From: CAYLNM01 sp964385045
Lineage (GTDB): Bacteria; Planctomycetota; Phycisphaerae; Phycisphaerales; SM1A02
DNA: 26,495 bases
Assembly (NCBI GenBank): GCA_964385045.1
Contig: CAYLNM010000045.1
Span: 1-26,495, forward strand
Direction of reading: 5' to 3'
The position numbers and the translations under genes are program-made. Shown here piece after piece: positions 14,258 to 22,730 of this stretch (its first letter is position 1; each line of letters starts with the position of its first letter). Under the pieces are notes generated by a model that was not told the origin of the DNA, ran no database searches, and worked only from the letters and a program-made list of their open reading frames with translations.

Positions 14258-15154
14258 GTGCGTTCCAGGAGAGGACTGGCGTCGGCGAGTCGCGGGCGAT
14301 GTCCGGGCATGCTGCTCGCAGCGTTCCTGCTGCTGCCGCCTGTGCTCTCCTGCGCCCCGTCCGCGGGCGGGCGGGGGACCGGCTTCGTCGATGACGCCTT
14401 CGTGACCGTCGGGAGCGGGTCGGTCACGGACGTCGAAGGGCGGTGGGCGCGGACCTCGCTGAGCGAAGGCGCCCGGGTCCGCGTCCTGGGCGAGATCGAA
14501 CGACGCGGGGCCCGGCACCTGCACGTCGAGGTCCTCGAGACCCCCGAGCCGCGGCCCGCGCGGATCGCGTCCCTGGGCACCGGGCAGCGTGGGTACGTGA
14601 GATTCCGGGATGTCGCCGAGCACCCCGCGACGCGGCCTGGCGTGTCCTCGATCGAGGTGGACGTGCGTTGGCACGAGCGCGCCGACGGCACCGCACGCGT
14701 GGAGTGCACCCACGAACCGGTGGTTCGGCCGGCCCGTGGCTTGGGTGGAGACCTCCACCGCGGCAAGCACTCGATGGCGGCGGTGGCCGTGCTGGACGGC
14801 GACGGTGGACTGATCGAGTCGATCGTCTCGTCCGAGCGGCTCTGGACCGGCGGGTCGTCCCGGAAGCGCGTCGTGCGATCGTTGGTGCTCGACCCGCGAC
14901 AGCGCGCCGCGGCGAGGTACGTGGCCGTGGTCGGGCGCTGGGAGGAGAGCCGTCCGCTCTCGCCTGCGTTGCTGGGTCTGGACTACGCCAACAGCGTGGG
15001 GACCGACGTCACGTTCGACACGATCGGAACGGAGCTGAACCGCTTCGTACGCGAGGATGCGCCCACGCTGCCGGGACTCGTGCTACGGTCCGATCGGCCG
15101 TCCCGCCTCGGTGAATGGACGGTCTGGGCGTTGCCGGTCGAGAGAGAGCGCTGA
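14258..15154 (+). CDS. Predicted lipoprotein, unknown function
   Basis: A 298-aa lipoprotein. The signal (1-32) has a basic start (MRSRRG), a hydrophobic core LLAAFLLLPPV and lipobox VLSC with Cys32 as the lipidated residue. The mature part is a soluble extracytoplasmic domain: beta-rich N-terminal half (GARVRVLGEIERRGARHLHVEVLE) and an alternating C-terminal half ending EWTVWALPVERER. No enzyme motif is seen. Start GTG 14258 has GAGGTGG (14244-14250) at 7 nt; an ATG at 14309 would remove the basic n-region, so GTG is preferred. It is followed after 10 nt by a second lipoprotein gene, so they form an operon. Both contain a PRQRAAA motif (here LVLDPRQRAAARY), which may point to common ancestry or a shared partner. 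Confidence 0.72.
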   Translation: MRSRRGLASASRGRCPGMLLAAFLLLPPVLSCAPSAGGRGTGFVDDAFVTVGSGSVTDVEGRWARTSLSEGARVRVLGEIERRGARHLHVEVLETPEPRPARIASLGTGQRGYVRFRDVAEHPATRPGVSSIEVDVRWHERADGTARVECTHEPVVRPARGLGGDLHRGKHSMAAVAVLDGDGGLIESIVSSERLWTGGSSRKRVVRSLVLDPRQRAAARYVAVVGRWEESRPLSPALLGLDYANSVGTDVTFDTIGTELNRFVREDAPTLPGLVLRSDRPSRLGEWTVWALPVERER

Positions 15155-15164
15155 GGGCGAGGCG

Positions 15165-16172
15165 ATGCAGGGACGATCTCGAGGTGTCAAGGCGGCCACG
15201 ATCTGCACGTTCACGGCCCTGTGGGCGTGGGCATGCCTGGCGGGCTGCACCGGCTTCGGGGCCGGTCGCGATGGAACCGGCGTCCTGGCCGAGCTGGGCG
15301 ACGGCTCCGTGATTCGGCTGACCAGGGTTCCGGAGACGAGCCGGGAACACTCGAGGCTCGGATACGAGACGGTCAGGGGGGGCACGAGCGCACCGCGCCT
15401 GCGGCACCGCGGCCGGAGCTTCAGCCTGCTGAATCGAGCGTCGATCCCGGAGTGGCCGGGCGAGTCGTCGGAGAACGACATCCGGCTCGCCGACGGTCGC
15501 CTGGTGCGGGTGCTGCTCGCGCCCAGGCAGCGGGCTGCGGCGGACCGCGACGAGTCGATCGTGGCGCTGCTGCGCCTGATCGAGACGGCCCCCGGCGTGC
15601 CCACGACCGGCCGCGATCGCGACATGGTGCACGTGGACTCGTATCGCCGGGTCATCGAGAATCGGCCGCCGGTGGTGCTCGCGAGGCACCACGGGGCGAC
15701 GCTGAGCATGTACGTCCGGCACGACGGCTCGGCCAGGTTCGCCGTCCGGCCCGGGGTGACGATGCACAACGTGCTGGAGGGTCAGATCATCCCGGTGCTG
15801 CCGCCCTACCTGCCGGCGGTCAACCAGACCCCCGTGCCGTTCGCCTACGGGCTGGGCGCGGCGCTGGATGCCTCGGGGAACGTCATCGCGCACGAGCAGG
15901 CCGACCGGGACGAGATCGACTTCACCTGCCGGACCGTCGGCGGCCGGCTGCACTACACGCTGAGGGTGGAGCCGTCCTCGTTCGTGCTCTCGGCGTCCGA
16001 GATGTCGCGCGTGACGCACGTCGCCCTGTCGGGCGGACTGGTGCTGGACGAGCCGAGGAATCCGCGTCGCTACTGGGTCGACACGGGTGGGCGACTGAGG
16101 CTCCTCGATGATCGTGAGCACGACGTGACGCGCGTGTACTGGGAGGTGGTGCCACTGGCCGGGACGTCGTGA
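15165..16172 (+). CDS. Predicted lipoprotein, unknown function
   Basis: A 335-aa protein. The signal region is residues 1-28 with a hydrophobic core (ATICTFTALWAWACLAG) and lipobox LAGC (Cys28). The mature part has no recognised domain: an N-terminal segment with LADGRLVRVLLAPRQRAAAD, a central segment (MVHVDSYRRVIENRPPVVLARHHGATLSMYVR) and a C-terminal beta-rich part ending TRVYWEVVPLAGTS. Start ATG 15165 has a purine-rich GAGGGCGAGG upstream and follows the first lipoprotein by 10 nt. The pair probably acts together at the outer or inner membrane surface. Other in-frame starts upstream would lengthen the signal region unnaturally. Confidence 0.7.
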   Translation: MQGRSRGVKAATICTFTALWAWACLAGCTGFGAGRDGTGVLAELGDGSVIRLTRVPETSREHSRLGYETVRGGTSAPRLRHRGRSFSLLNRASIPEWPGESSENDIRLADGRLVRVLLAPRQRAAADRDESIVALLRLIETAPGVPTTGRDRDMVHVDSYRRVIENRPPVVLARHHGATLSMYVRHDGSARFAVRPGVTMHNVLEGQIIPVLPPYLPAVNQTPVPFAYGLGAALDASGNVIAHEQADRDEIDFTCRTVGGRLHYTLRVEPSSFVLSASEMSRVTHVALSGGLVLDEPRNPRRYWVDTGGRLRLLDDREHDVTRVYWEVVPLAGTS

Positions 16173-16197
16173 GCGTGCGGCGGTCGCGAGCCGTGGG

Positions 16198-16219
16198 CGG
16201 CCGGATGCGAGTCCGGCCG
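16198..16219 (+). terminator. Terminator-like hairpin after the lipoprotein operon
   Basis: CGGCCGGA (16198-16205) and TCCGGCCG (16212-16219) form a perfect 8-bp stem with a 6-nt loop, 25 nt after the stop codon. No T-run follows. Confidence 0.45.
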
Positions 16220-16431
16220 GTCGGGAGCGGCCGACGACATGCGGCCCGGGCACGCGTCGAACCCTGACTGCCTCGCCCGTGCCGTCTGCCGCGGCACGCG
16301 ATGCCCCCGGCCGGGCCGAGCGACCAGGGACGGAGGGCGGCCACCGGCTGAGGCGTCGATCGGGAGCGTCCGGACGTCCGCGGACGGGTCCGGTGCAAGG
16401 TCTCGGGCCCTTCGGCCCGAGTCGGGATCGA

Positions 16432-16455
16432 TCGCCGTCGCCGTCGCCGTCGCCG
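16432..16455. repeat. Hexamer repeat (TCGCCG)4
   Basis: Four exact tandem copies of TCGCCG lie in the gene-poor region between the lipoprotein operon and the rhodanese gene. On the minus strand they would encode Gly-Asp repeats at the end of the possible gene remnant. Confidence 0.7.
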
Positions 16456-16600
16456 CTCGCGGCGAGGACGGTTCCACGGTCGGCGCGCGCCGCGAGCCGA
16501 TGCCGCACGATCGCCTTGGCGGCGTCGAGCACCGGGAGCGTTCCGTCCGCGCCGAGTGCCAGCCAGCGCCCGCTCCGCGGTGGGCATCGCCACCGACGCG
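16450..16600 (-). pseudogene. Possible decayed gene fragment
   Basis: A minus-strand frame of roughly 40-50 codons looks protein-like (ALGADGTLPVLDAAKAIV), and a neighbouring frame upstream reads VPATGAAEVASVAMPTAERALAG. Switching between these frames would need a frameshift. No family was recognised and the limits are approximate. It could also be a chance antisense-type frame in GC-rich DNA. Confidence 0.2.
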
Positions 16601-16877
16601 ACCTCGGCCGCACCCGTGGCGGGCACCGTCACGGCCGTCGCCACGCTGCCGCTCGCCGCGTCGGGACCGACGGTCGGTCCCCGGATTCCGCGGGCAGGTC
16701 CTCCTCCCGCCGGGTTCGCTGCCCGCTCATGCAGCCCACTGCCTGACGACCCTCGTGACCCTCATGTCCGGCCCGCGCCCACCGAGCGCCTCGCGATCGG
16801 TCCGCGGCGGGGACGGCAGCGGGGGGCGAGGCATCGCGGCGGCGTCACGGGGGGAGCGGCTGGCCCTTGCCGCAAGC

Positions 16878-17444
16878 TCAGCCGGTGCCGCAGGCCGTCG
16901 GAGCCTCCGGCGTTCGCCGCAGCGACCGATTCCACGGCATCACCGCCAGCAGCTTCGCCATGCCGCACCAGCCGGTGATCCCGGCGAACATCAGTCCGAG
17001 CCCGACGAATCCCGGCACCGCGAGGAACCAGGGCGACGCCGTCACGCCCAGTCCGGTGCCGAGGGCGACCAACGCACCGGCCGCGACCTGCACCTGCCGC
17101 ATGAGGGGCAGCCGCGGGCCGGTCTCGGGCCGGACGACCGGCTGGCCGGCCGCCTTCCAGGTCTCGATGCCGCCGGCGAGGTGGAAGGTCGCCTCGCCGT
17201 TCTCGCGGTACTGCGCGGCGGCGTCGAGCGACCGCTTGCCCGACCGGCAGTGGAAGACGACCCGCTTCCCGCCCGCGTCCTCGCGGACGGCGTCCGGGTC
17301 GAAGGCCGAGAGCGGCCGCAGCAGGGCGCCCTCGATCCGCTCCTCGGCGTGCTCGTAGTCCTCGCGGACGTCCACCAGCACGGTGTCGCCGGCGTCCATC
17401 CAGGATGCGAGGAGATCGGGGGTCACGTCGGTCGTGGTGCTCAT
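16878..17444 (-). CDS. YgaP-like membrane-anchored rhodanese (sulfurtransferase)
   Basis: A 188-aa protein with an N-terminal rhodanese domain (about 5-110) and a C-terminal membrane region (about 118-170). The rhodanese part shows LVDVREDYEHAEERIEGA, the active-site loop VVFHCRSGKRS with the catalytic Cys, and HLAGGIETWKAAGQPV. The membrane region (VAAGALVALGTGLGV, then FLAVPGFVGLGLMFAGITGWCGMAKLLAVMPWN) is a DUF2892-type hairpin of two helices, as in E. coli YgaP (about 174 aa). The family transfers sulfane sulfur at the inner membrane face; the physiological acceptor is not known. GGAGGA precedes ATG 17444 by about 8 nt. Monocistronic by position, with the kinase gene ending 137 nt upstream. 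YgaP homologues are often regulated by ArsR-type repressors, but none is nearby. Confidence 0.88.
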   Translation of the reverse strand: MSTTTDVTPDLLASWMDAGDTVLVDVREDYEHAEERIEGALLRPLSAFDPDAVREDAGGKRVVFHCRSGKRSLDAAAQYRENGEATFHLAGGIETWKAAGQPVVRPETGPRLPLMRQVQVAAGALVALGTGLGVTASPWFLAVPGFVGLGLMFAGITGWCGMAKLLAVMPWNRSLRRTPEAPTACGTG

Positions 17445-17581
17445 GCCGGGGTTCCTCCCACCAATGAGAGACACGATGGACCGGCGCCGCTCCCGTGACC
17501 ACGAGAAATTCTCGATCGGGGCTCGGTGCCCGCCCGGGCGTCCCGGCCGGCCCCCCCGGACGCCGGGCCACCCGGCGGGGG

Positions 17582-20158
17582 TCAGTCCGAGCCCGGCAGC
17601 CGCTCCCGCACCGCGGCGTCCGCGGCCGCGGCCCGCTCCACCAGGGGCCGGACCCGCTCCCGCAGCGCCGCCGCCGCGTCCGCCCGCCCCGCGTCCGTCA
17701 GGGCGGAGACGACCTCCAGGCACGTCTCCAGCATCGCCTCGGGCACCGGCACCGCCGCGGCGGCGAACGTCTCCGGCACCGCCTCCACCGCCGCCCGGGC
17801 GGCGTCGAGGGCTCCCGCCTCGAGCCGGTACCCGACCATGCCGGTCCAGGCGTCGACCGTGCGGTGGTGGTCCGGCCCGTGGACGGCGGCGAGGATGGTC
17901 GCCGCCTCCTCGGCCGCGGCCGCCGCCTCGGCCGGCCGGCCCCGGTCGCCGAGCACGCCGGCGAGCGTGGTGAGGGTGAAGCCGATGCGCCAGTGGCTCC
18001 CGGGCAGCGTCTCCCGCTGCATCGCGAGCGACTCCCGGACCGCGGTCTCGGCCCCGTCGAGATCGCCGAGGGCCATCCGGGCGCGGGCGAGGTTGCCGAG
18101 GGCGGACATCGTCTGGGGGTGGCCCGGCGGGTGGATCTCGCGGGCCGCGGCCACCTCCGCCTCGAGGACCTCCAGCGCCTCGGCGAAGTCCTCGGTCGCC
18201 AGCAGCGACGCGGCCAGGATGTTCATCGCGTAGAGCTCGGCCGGCCGCATCTCGCGGTCGCGCGCGAGCTCGATCGCCTCCCGCAGCAGCGGCCGGGCCT
18301 CGTCGTGCCGTCCGAGCACCTGCAGCGTGTCGGCCCAGACCACGCGGGCGAAGATCTCGAACTGCGGCGGGGCGGCGGTCTCGGGATCGGCGGCCCGCTC
18401 GGTGATGACGCGGTGGGCCTCGCGGGCGACGCGCTCGGCCTCGTCCCACCGGTCCGCGTCGCCGAGTCCCTGGGCGTGCTGCAGTAGGGCGATCCCGCTG
18501 AAGCCGTGGTCCCGCCCCCAGCGGGCGCCGGTGAGCTCCGCCCCGCGCTCGCGGGCGGCGAGGCTCTTCTCGATGACGCCGAGGTCGGCGTAGAGCAGGG
18601 CGAAGGTGCGGTACAGGACGCCCGCCGCCTCGGGGTCGTCCGTGAACCGCGTCTCGATCCGGGGCTCGGCGGACTCGAGCGCGGCGACGAGGGTGAGCTC
18701 GGCGTCCAGCGGCCGGTCGTCGCCCGACTGGAGCAGGTCGCGGGCGAAGAACTGCAGCATCGCCGCCTGCCGCTCCGACTGGCGATCGGCCTCCTCCTTG
18801 GCCGCCACCGCGTCCCGCTCCGACGCCACCGCGGCCGCCCGCGCCCGCTCGGTCTCGGCCAGCGCGAGGGCCAGTCCCACGGTGCTCGCCGCGAGCACGG
18901 TGACGACGGCGGCGGTCGCGGCGGTGAGCGTCCGGTGCCGCCGCACGAACTTCCGAGCCCGGTAGGCGGCCGAGGGCGGCCGGGCCCGGATCGGCTCGTG
19001 CCCGAGGTGCCGCTCGAGGTCCTCGCGGAGGCCGCGGGCGCTTGGGTAGCGGCGGGCGGGATCGGCGGCCATCGCGGTCGAGACGATCACGTCGAGGTCG
19101 CCGCGGAAGCGGCCGTCGACGCTCGTGAGCCGGGTCGCCGACTCGTCGCGGGCGAGCCGGGCGACCTCGGCCAGCGGCAGGCCGTCGAGCTCGCGGGGGC
19201 GGCGTCCGGCGAGCAGCTCGAAGGCCATCACGCCGAGGGCGTACACGTCGGTCGCGGGGCCGGGCGGGCCGGCGCCGGGCTCGAACCGCTCGGGGGCGAG
19301 GTACGCGGGGGTGCCCACCAGGCCGCCGGGGGCGGTGAGGGTGCCCGCGTGCGTCGCGCCCGCGAGGCGGGCGACGCCGAAGTCGAGGATCCGCGGCACG
19401 CCCGCCTCGTCCACCAGCACGTTGCCCGGCTTGAGGTCGCGGTGGACGATGCCGACGGCGTGCGAGGCCTCGACGCCGGCGCACACCGCCGCGAGCAGCC
19501 GCACGATCGCCTCGTCGCCGAGCGCGTGCTCGCGCACGTAGCGGTCGATGGGGATGCCGCGCACCAGCTCCATCGCGATGAACGGCTCGGTGCCGCCGCG
19601 GGTGCGGGCCCGGCCCGCCTCGTGGATGCGGGCGACGTGCGGATGATCGAGCCGTCCCAGCGCCTCGGCCTCCCGCTCGAACCGCCGCACCTGCGACGGC
19701 GTGGCGTCCGGGGCCCGCAGCAGCTTGATCGCGACCGCCCGGCGGGGCGAGAGCTGCTCCGCCTCGTACACCACGCCCATGCCGCCGGCCCCGATCAGCC
19801 GGCGGATGCGGTAGCCGGGGATGCGGACGCCTCCGGGCCCCTCGTCGTCCTCCCCGTGCTCGTCGTTCGTCCCGCGCTCGTCGTCCGCCGCGTCGTCGCC
19901 GTCCCGGTGCCCGCCCGCGCCGCCGCCGCCGGTCCCCGAGTCCTCCAGCGCCGCCATCGCCTCGGCCGCGGCGGGACCGAGGTCGACGTCGGTGGCGTCC
20001 TCGGCGTGATCGAGCAGCGCGCGGAGCTCGGCCACCAGCGCCGGGTCGTCCGCCTCGGCGCGGGCGAAGGCCTCCAGTCCGGCGGCCCGCTCGTCCGCGG
20101 AGCCGTCGGCGAGCCGGTGGAAGGCCTCCCGCAGCCGCGCGTAGCGGTCAGGATCCAT
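17582..20158 (-). CDS. Membrane Ser/Thr protein kinase with C-terminal TPR-like region
   Basis: An 858-aa kinase of the PknB/Hanks type. Residues 1-70 are a helical N-terminal region, followed by an acidic/Gly-rich linker. The kinase domain (about 115-390) has all key motifs: glycine loop GAGGMG (123-128), VAIK with Lys145, HRDLKPGN (Asp241), DFG (259-261) and APE (288-290). A transmembrane helix lies at about 411-433 (TAATAAVVTVLAASTVGLALAL), then a coiled coil and a long helical-repeat region (about 480-840) that reads like tetratricopeptides (for example MNILAASLLATEDFAEALEVLEAEVAAAR). The C-terminal region would be extracytoplasmic. The start codon overlaps the end of the ECF sigma gene by 11 nt. 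In planctomycetes, ECF sigma factors paired with such kinases are common, and the kinase is thought to control the sigma factor. The start ATG 20158 has no clear ribosome site, as expected for coupled translation. Confidence 0.92.
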   Translation of the reverse strand: MDPDRYARLREAFHRLADGSADERAAGLEAFARAEADDPALVAELRALLDHAEDATDVDLGPAAAEAMAALEDSGTGGGGAGGHRDGDDAADDERGTNDEHGEDDEGPGGVRIPGYRIRRLIGAGGMGVVYEAEQLSPRRAVAIKLLRAPDATPSQVRRFEREAEALGRLDHPHVARIHEAGRARTRGGTEPFIAMELVRGIPIDRYVREHALGDEAIVRLLAAVCAGVEASHAVGIVHRDLKPGNVLVDEAGVPRILDFGVARLAGATHAGTLTAPGGLVGTPAYLAPERFEPGAGPPGPATDVYALGVMAFELLAGRRPRELDGLPLAEVARLARDESATRLTSVDGRFRGDLDVIVSTAMAADPARRYPSARGLREDLERHLGHEPIRARPPSAAYRARKFVRRHRTLTAATAAVVTVLAASTVGLALALAETERARAAAVASERDAVAAKEEADRQSERQAAMLQFFARDLLQSGDDRPLDAELTLVAALESAEPRIETRFTDDPEAAGVLYRTFALLYADLGVIEKSLAARERGAELTGARWGRDHGFSGIALLQHAQGLGDADRWDEAERVAREAHRVITERAADPETAAPPQFEIFARVVWADTLQVLGRHDEARPLLREAIELARDREMRPAELYAMNILAASLLATEDFAEALEVLEAEVAAAREIHPPGHPQTMSALGNLARARMALGDLDGAETAVRESLAMQRETLPGSHWRIGFTLTTLAGVLGDRGRPAEAAAAAEEAATILAAVHGPDHHRTVDAWTGMVGYRLEAGALDAARAAVEAVPETFAAAAVPVPEAMLETCLEVVSALTDAGRADAAAALRERVRPLVERAAAADAAVRERLPGSD

Positions 20159-20675
20159 CGCGGGTCTCCGGGGCGAGGTGACGCTGGATCCGGGTCCGGG
20201 CCATCTGCCAGTCCAGCTGCACCGTCCGGGGGGCCAGCTCCAGCACCCGCGCGATCGCCTCGGTCTCGAGGCCGGCGTAGAGCCGCAGCTCGGCCACGCG
20301 CGCCTGGCGCGGATCGAGCCGTTCGAGCTCGTCGAGCGCCTCCTCCACCAGCAGGACGTCGAGCCGGGGCGTGTCGTCCGTGCCGACGAGGGCGGCGTCG
20401 AGCGTCAGCGGTCGACCGCCGCCGCCCCGCTTGAGCGTGCGCCGCCGCTCGGCGTGGTCGGCGAGCACCTGCCGCATCGCGCGGGCGGCGGTGGCCATGA
20501 AGTGCTCGCGGTCGCGGAAGCGGCCCGCGGCGCGGCTCGGCTCGAGCTTCATCCACGCCTCGTGGACGACCGCGGTGGGCTCGAGCGTGTGCCCGGCGGT
20601 CCCACGCATCATCGATCCCGCGATCGCGCGCAGGGCGGCGTGGATCTCCTCGTCGAACGGGGCGGAAGACGACAT
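20148..20675 (-). CDS. ECF-type RNA polymerase sigma factor
   Basis: A 175-aa sigma factor of the planctomycete ECF/SigK-like type (ECF-like, TIGR02999-type by memory). Region 2 is residues about 10-75 (HTLEPTAVVHEAWMKLEP, HFMATAARAMRQVLADHAERRR) and region 4 is about 115-165 (ALDELERLDPRQARVAELRLYAGLETEAIARVLELAPRTVQLDWQMARTRIQ), which contains the helix-turn-helix. No anti-sigma gene is next to it; the overlapping downstream kinase (11 nt) is the likely regulator. I chose ATG 20675, where the family similarity begins (SAPFDEEIHAALRAI); the frame upstream is Arg/Pro-rich and unlike a protein. The ribosome site is weak. The target promoters are unknown; the divergent secreted protein (21048) is one candidate. 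Confidence 0.88.
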   Translation of the reverse strand: MSSSAPFDEEIHAALRAIAGSMMRGTAGHTLEPTAVVHEAWMKLEPSRAAGRFRDREHFMATAARAMRQVLADHAERRRTLKRGGGGRPLTLDAALVGTDDTPRLDVLLVEEALDELERLDPRQARVAELRLYAGLETEAIARVLELAPRTVQLDWQMARTRIQRHLAPETRDGS

Positions 20676-21047
20676 GGCACCGCAAGTATCCCCCCCGCGC
20701 GGGAGGCGGGGCGGCCGGGCGGGGGTCGATTCCCGCGATCGGCGGCCGGCTCGGGCGTCCGGCGCGGGTTCTCGGTCCTCATCGGCCGGCCGGGACACCT
20801 CGGCCCCCGTCCCGCCGCGGGAGGTCCGAGCCCCCCGGGGCCGCCCCGACCGGCTCGTCGCCCACGGGCCACGGAGATCTCGCATTCCTCGTGCGCCGCC
20901 TCGCGCCGTTTCGGTGGACGAGAACGGGGCCCGCCGGCCGTGGTCGGCGTGGCGGGCCGCGGCCTCCCGGGTTCCACGCTCTTCACCGAACTCCATCCCC
21001 GCCCCGATCCACCGATCGCTTCCTTCATTCAGTCACGGAGGACCGCC
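20676..21047. other. Divergent intergenic region, 372 bp
   Basis: It lies between the ECF sigma gene (leftward) and the secreted dockerin-tailed protein (rightward) and should contain both promoters. I see no confident -10/-35 pair. The only clear signal is the ribosome site GGAGG at 21037-21041 for the rightward gene. No gene is supported here. Confidence 0.5.
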
Positions 21048-22730
21048 ATGCGGCCCCACGCCTCGTCTCGCCCTCGTCCCGCGTCCCTCGTCCGGCCCGC
21101 CGCGATCGCGGCCACCACCGGTCTCGGCCTGTCCCTCGCCGTCGCGCCCGCCGCCCTCGGCCAGGCGACCGAGCAGAGCCTCGGCCTCGTGCAGCAGTGG
21201 GCGGCCCCCCAGTGGAGCGTCACGCCGATGCCCGACGGCACGGCGGAGGTCGCGTCGCTTCCCGCGGACGCGGCCGTCTGGTCGTACCGGGCGGAGGATC
21301 CGGACGAGACCGGCCTCCCGCTTCGCGCGGCCACGCTCCGCATCCCGGTCGAGCAGGACGGCGTCGTCCGCTTCCGGTACCGCTGGACCGGCGATCACGG
21401 CGAGGACCTCGACGTCCTCCGCTGGCGCGTCGAGTCGCTCGGGCCGGGTCTCGAGACGCGGGACATCTTCTTCGCCGACCAGCCGAGTCCGTCCTCGCCC
21501 TTCGAGCTGGAGGGGGTCGCCGAGGTCGAGGTGGTGGCGGGCGGCTTCATCTCGCTCCAGCCGCAGATCGAGTCCATCGAGCCCGGGGCGGGTGTTCGCG
21601 GCGAGGTCGCCCTGAGCGAGTTCGAGCACGTCACCACCGGCTTCCGCGGCGACGCCGAGGTCGACACGTGGGAGCTCATTCCCGTCGCCGGCGGCGCGTC
21701 CGGCCTCACCCCCGACTCCGGGGAGGCCGACGCCGTCGAGCTCACCTACCTGGTGTCGTCGTCGGGGGCCCCGGTGGGACCGACGACCGCCGGCCTGCAG
21801 CGCACCGCGACCCGCGACGCCCGAGTCTCGCTGGACTACTCGTGGTCGGGCATCCACGGGCTCGGCGGGGCCGTGGCGGGAGCGGAGCTCTTCGCGCGGC
21901 GGGCCGACGGCGCCGAGGTCACCACCACGCTCGTGCCGGAGCAGTCGGCGAACGGGGCCTTCCAGTTCAGCGGATCCGGGACGATCGACGTGCAGGAGGG
22001 CCGGGTCTGGGGCATCCGGGTCTTCGGGGAGAACGCGGACACCTTCGGCTTCTTCAACGGGTCGCTCGCCGTCAGCGGTCTCGAGCGGGCCGCGACCGAC
22101 CTCGGCGGCCTCGCGCCGGTCGGCGCGTGGGAGAACCTCGGCTACGAGTTCGGCCCGACCGAGCTGGCCGCGGTGCCCACCCGGGGACGCTTCTCGTACG
22201 CGGTCGACCTCGGGAACTCCGGCGACGGCGTCACCGAGCGGTCCGCCATCTTCGACGCGGGCGTCTCCCCCGTGGACGGGAATCTGCGCTTCGACTGGGA
22301 GCTCGTGGGGTACCACGCCTTCTTCGGTGCCGACGTGCGGCTCGAGGTCGTGTACGTCGATGGTGGCGAGCAGGTCTTCACCGACACGCTCGTCGACGCC
22401 GCCGTCTCCGGCCCCTTCGCCTCGGGAGGCTCGTACTCGCAGCTGATCTACGACGGCGAGACGGCGCGGATCCGCGTGACCGGCCGCAACGGCGACTCCG
22501 ACTCCGAGCTCCGAGGCGACCTGACGCTCCGCACCTTCTCCGCCCCCGTCCTCGCCTGCCCGGCCGACCAGACCGGTGACGGCGTGGTGGACTTCGACGA
22601 CCTGCTCGCGGTGCTCTCGGGCTTCGGGGCGTGCGACGACCCGCCGTGCCCGGGCGACGTGACCTCCGACGGCAGCGTCGACTTCGACGACCTGCTCACC
22701 GTGCTCGGCAGCTTCGGTCCCTGCGACTGA
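21048..22730 (+). CDS. Large secreted protein with two C-terminal dockerin-like repeats
   Basis: A 560-aa exported protein of unknown function. The signal peptide (about 1-39) has a basic n-region and the hydrophobic segment AAIAATTGLGLSLAVAPAALG before QATEQ. The body is beta-rich and appears to contain three similar modules: each has a VxFRYRW / VSLDYSW / LRFDWEL phrase followed by a G-[DI/YHAFFG]-[HG/AD] loop, then a strand pair and an end such as VAGGFISLQPQIES, VQEGRVWGIRVFGENAD or DGETARIRVTGRNGD. The last ~55 residues hold two dockerin-like EF-hands (DQTGDGVVDFDDLLAVLSGFGAC and a second ending LGSFGPCD), each bounded by Cys and closely like those of the secreted protein at 10561-11790. 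GGAGG lies 6 nt before ATG 21048. A cell-surface or matrix role is likely; no catalytic site is seen. Confidence 0.8.
   Translation: MRPHASSRPRPASLVRPAAIAATTGLGLSLAVAPAALGQATEQSLGLVQQWAAPQWSVTPMPDGTAEVASLPADAAVWSYRAEDPDETGLPLRAATLRIPVEQDGVVRFRYRWTGDHGEDLDVLRWRVESLGPGLETRDIFFADQPSPSSPFELEGVAEVEVVAGGFISLQPQIESIEPGAGVRGEVALSEFEHVTTGFRGDAEVDTWELIPVAGGASGLTPDSGEADAVELTYLVSSSGAPVGPTTAGLQRTATRDARVSLDYSWSGIHGLGGAVAGAELFARRADGAEVTTTLVPEQSANGAFQFSGSGTIDVQEGRVWGIRVFGENADTFGFFNGSLAVSGLERAATDLGGLAPVGAWENLGYEFGPTELAAVPTRGRFSYAVDLGNSGDGVTERSAIFDAGVSPVDGNLRFDWELVGYHAFFGADVRLEVVYVDGGEQVFTDTLVDAAVSGPFASGGSYSQLIYDGETARIRVTGRNGDSDSELRGDLTLRTFSAPVLACPADQTGDGVVDFDDLLAVLSGFGACDDPPCPGDVTSDGSVDFDDLLTVLGSFGPCD

Larger units (their letters stand above)
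16173..16877. other. 705-bp region without a convincing intact gene
   Basis: It starts with a hairpin (16198-16219) after the lipoprotein operon. A second hairpin, CTCGGGCC-CTTC-GGCCCGAG (16402-16421), is followed by four TCGCCG repeats (16432-16455). On the minus strand, about 16590-16450 reads RWLALGADGTLPVLDAAKAI and then VRHRLAARADRGTVLAA with high third-position GC, but it has no good start and runs into repeat-coded Gly/Asp. This may be a decayed gene end. Confidence 0.4.

Noticed and set aside
13783..14766. Long minus-strand open frame with the phrase VEPGGFEPPCRDSQQAAST
   Set aside because: This is antisense to the 3' end of tmRNA; such translations are a well-known false protein. 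The rest of the frame is Arg/Pro-rich and lies opposite the lipoprotein gene.
13897..16900. Genomic island integrated at the tmRNA gene
   Set aside because: No integrase and no second copy of the tmRNA 3' end were found within the window; only weak by-eye compositional differences.
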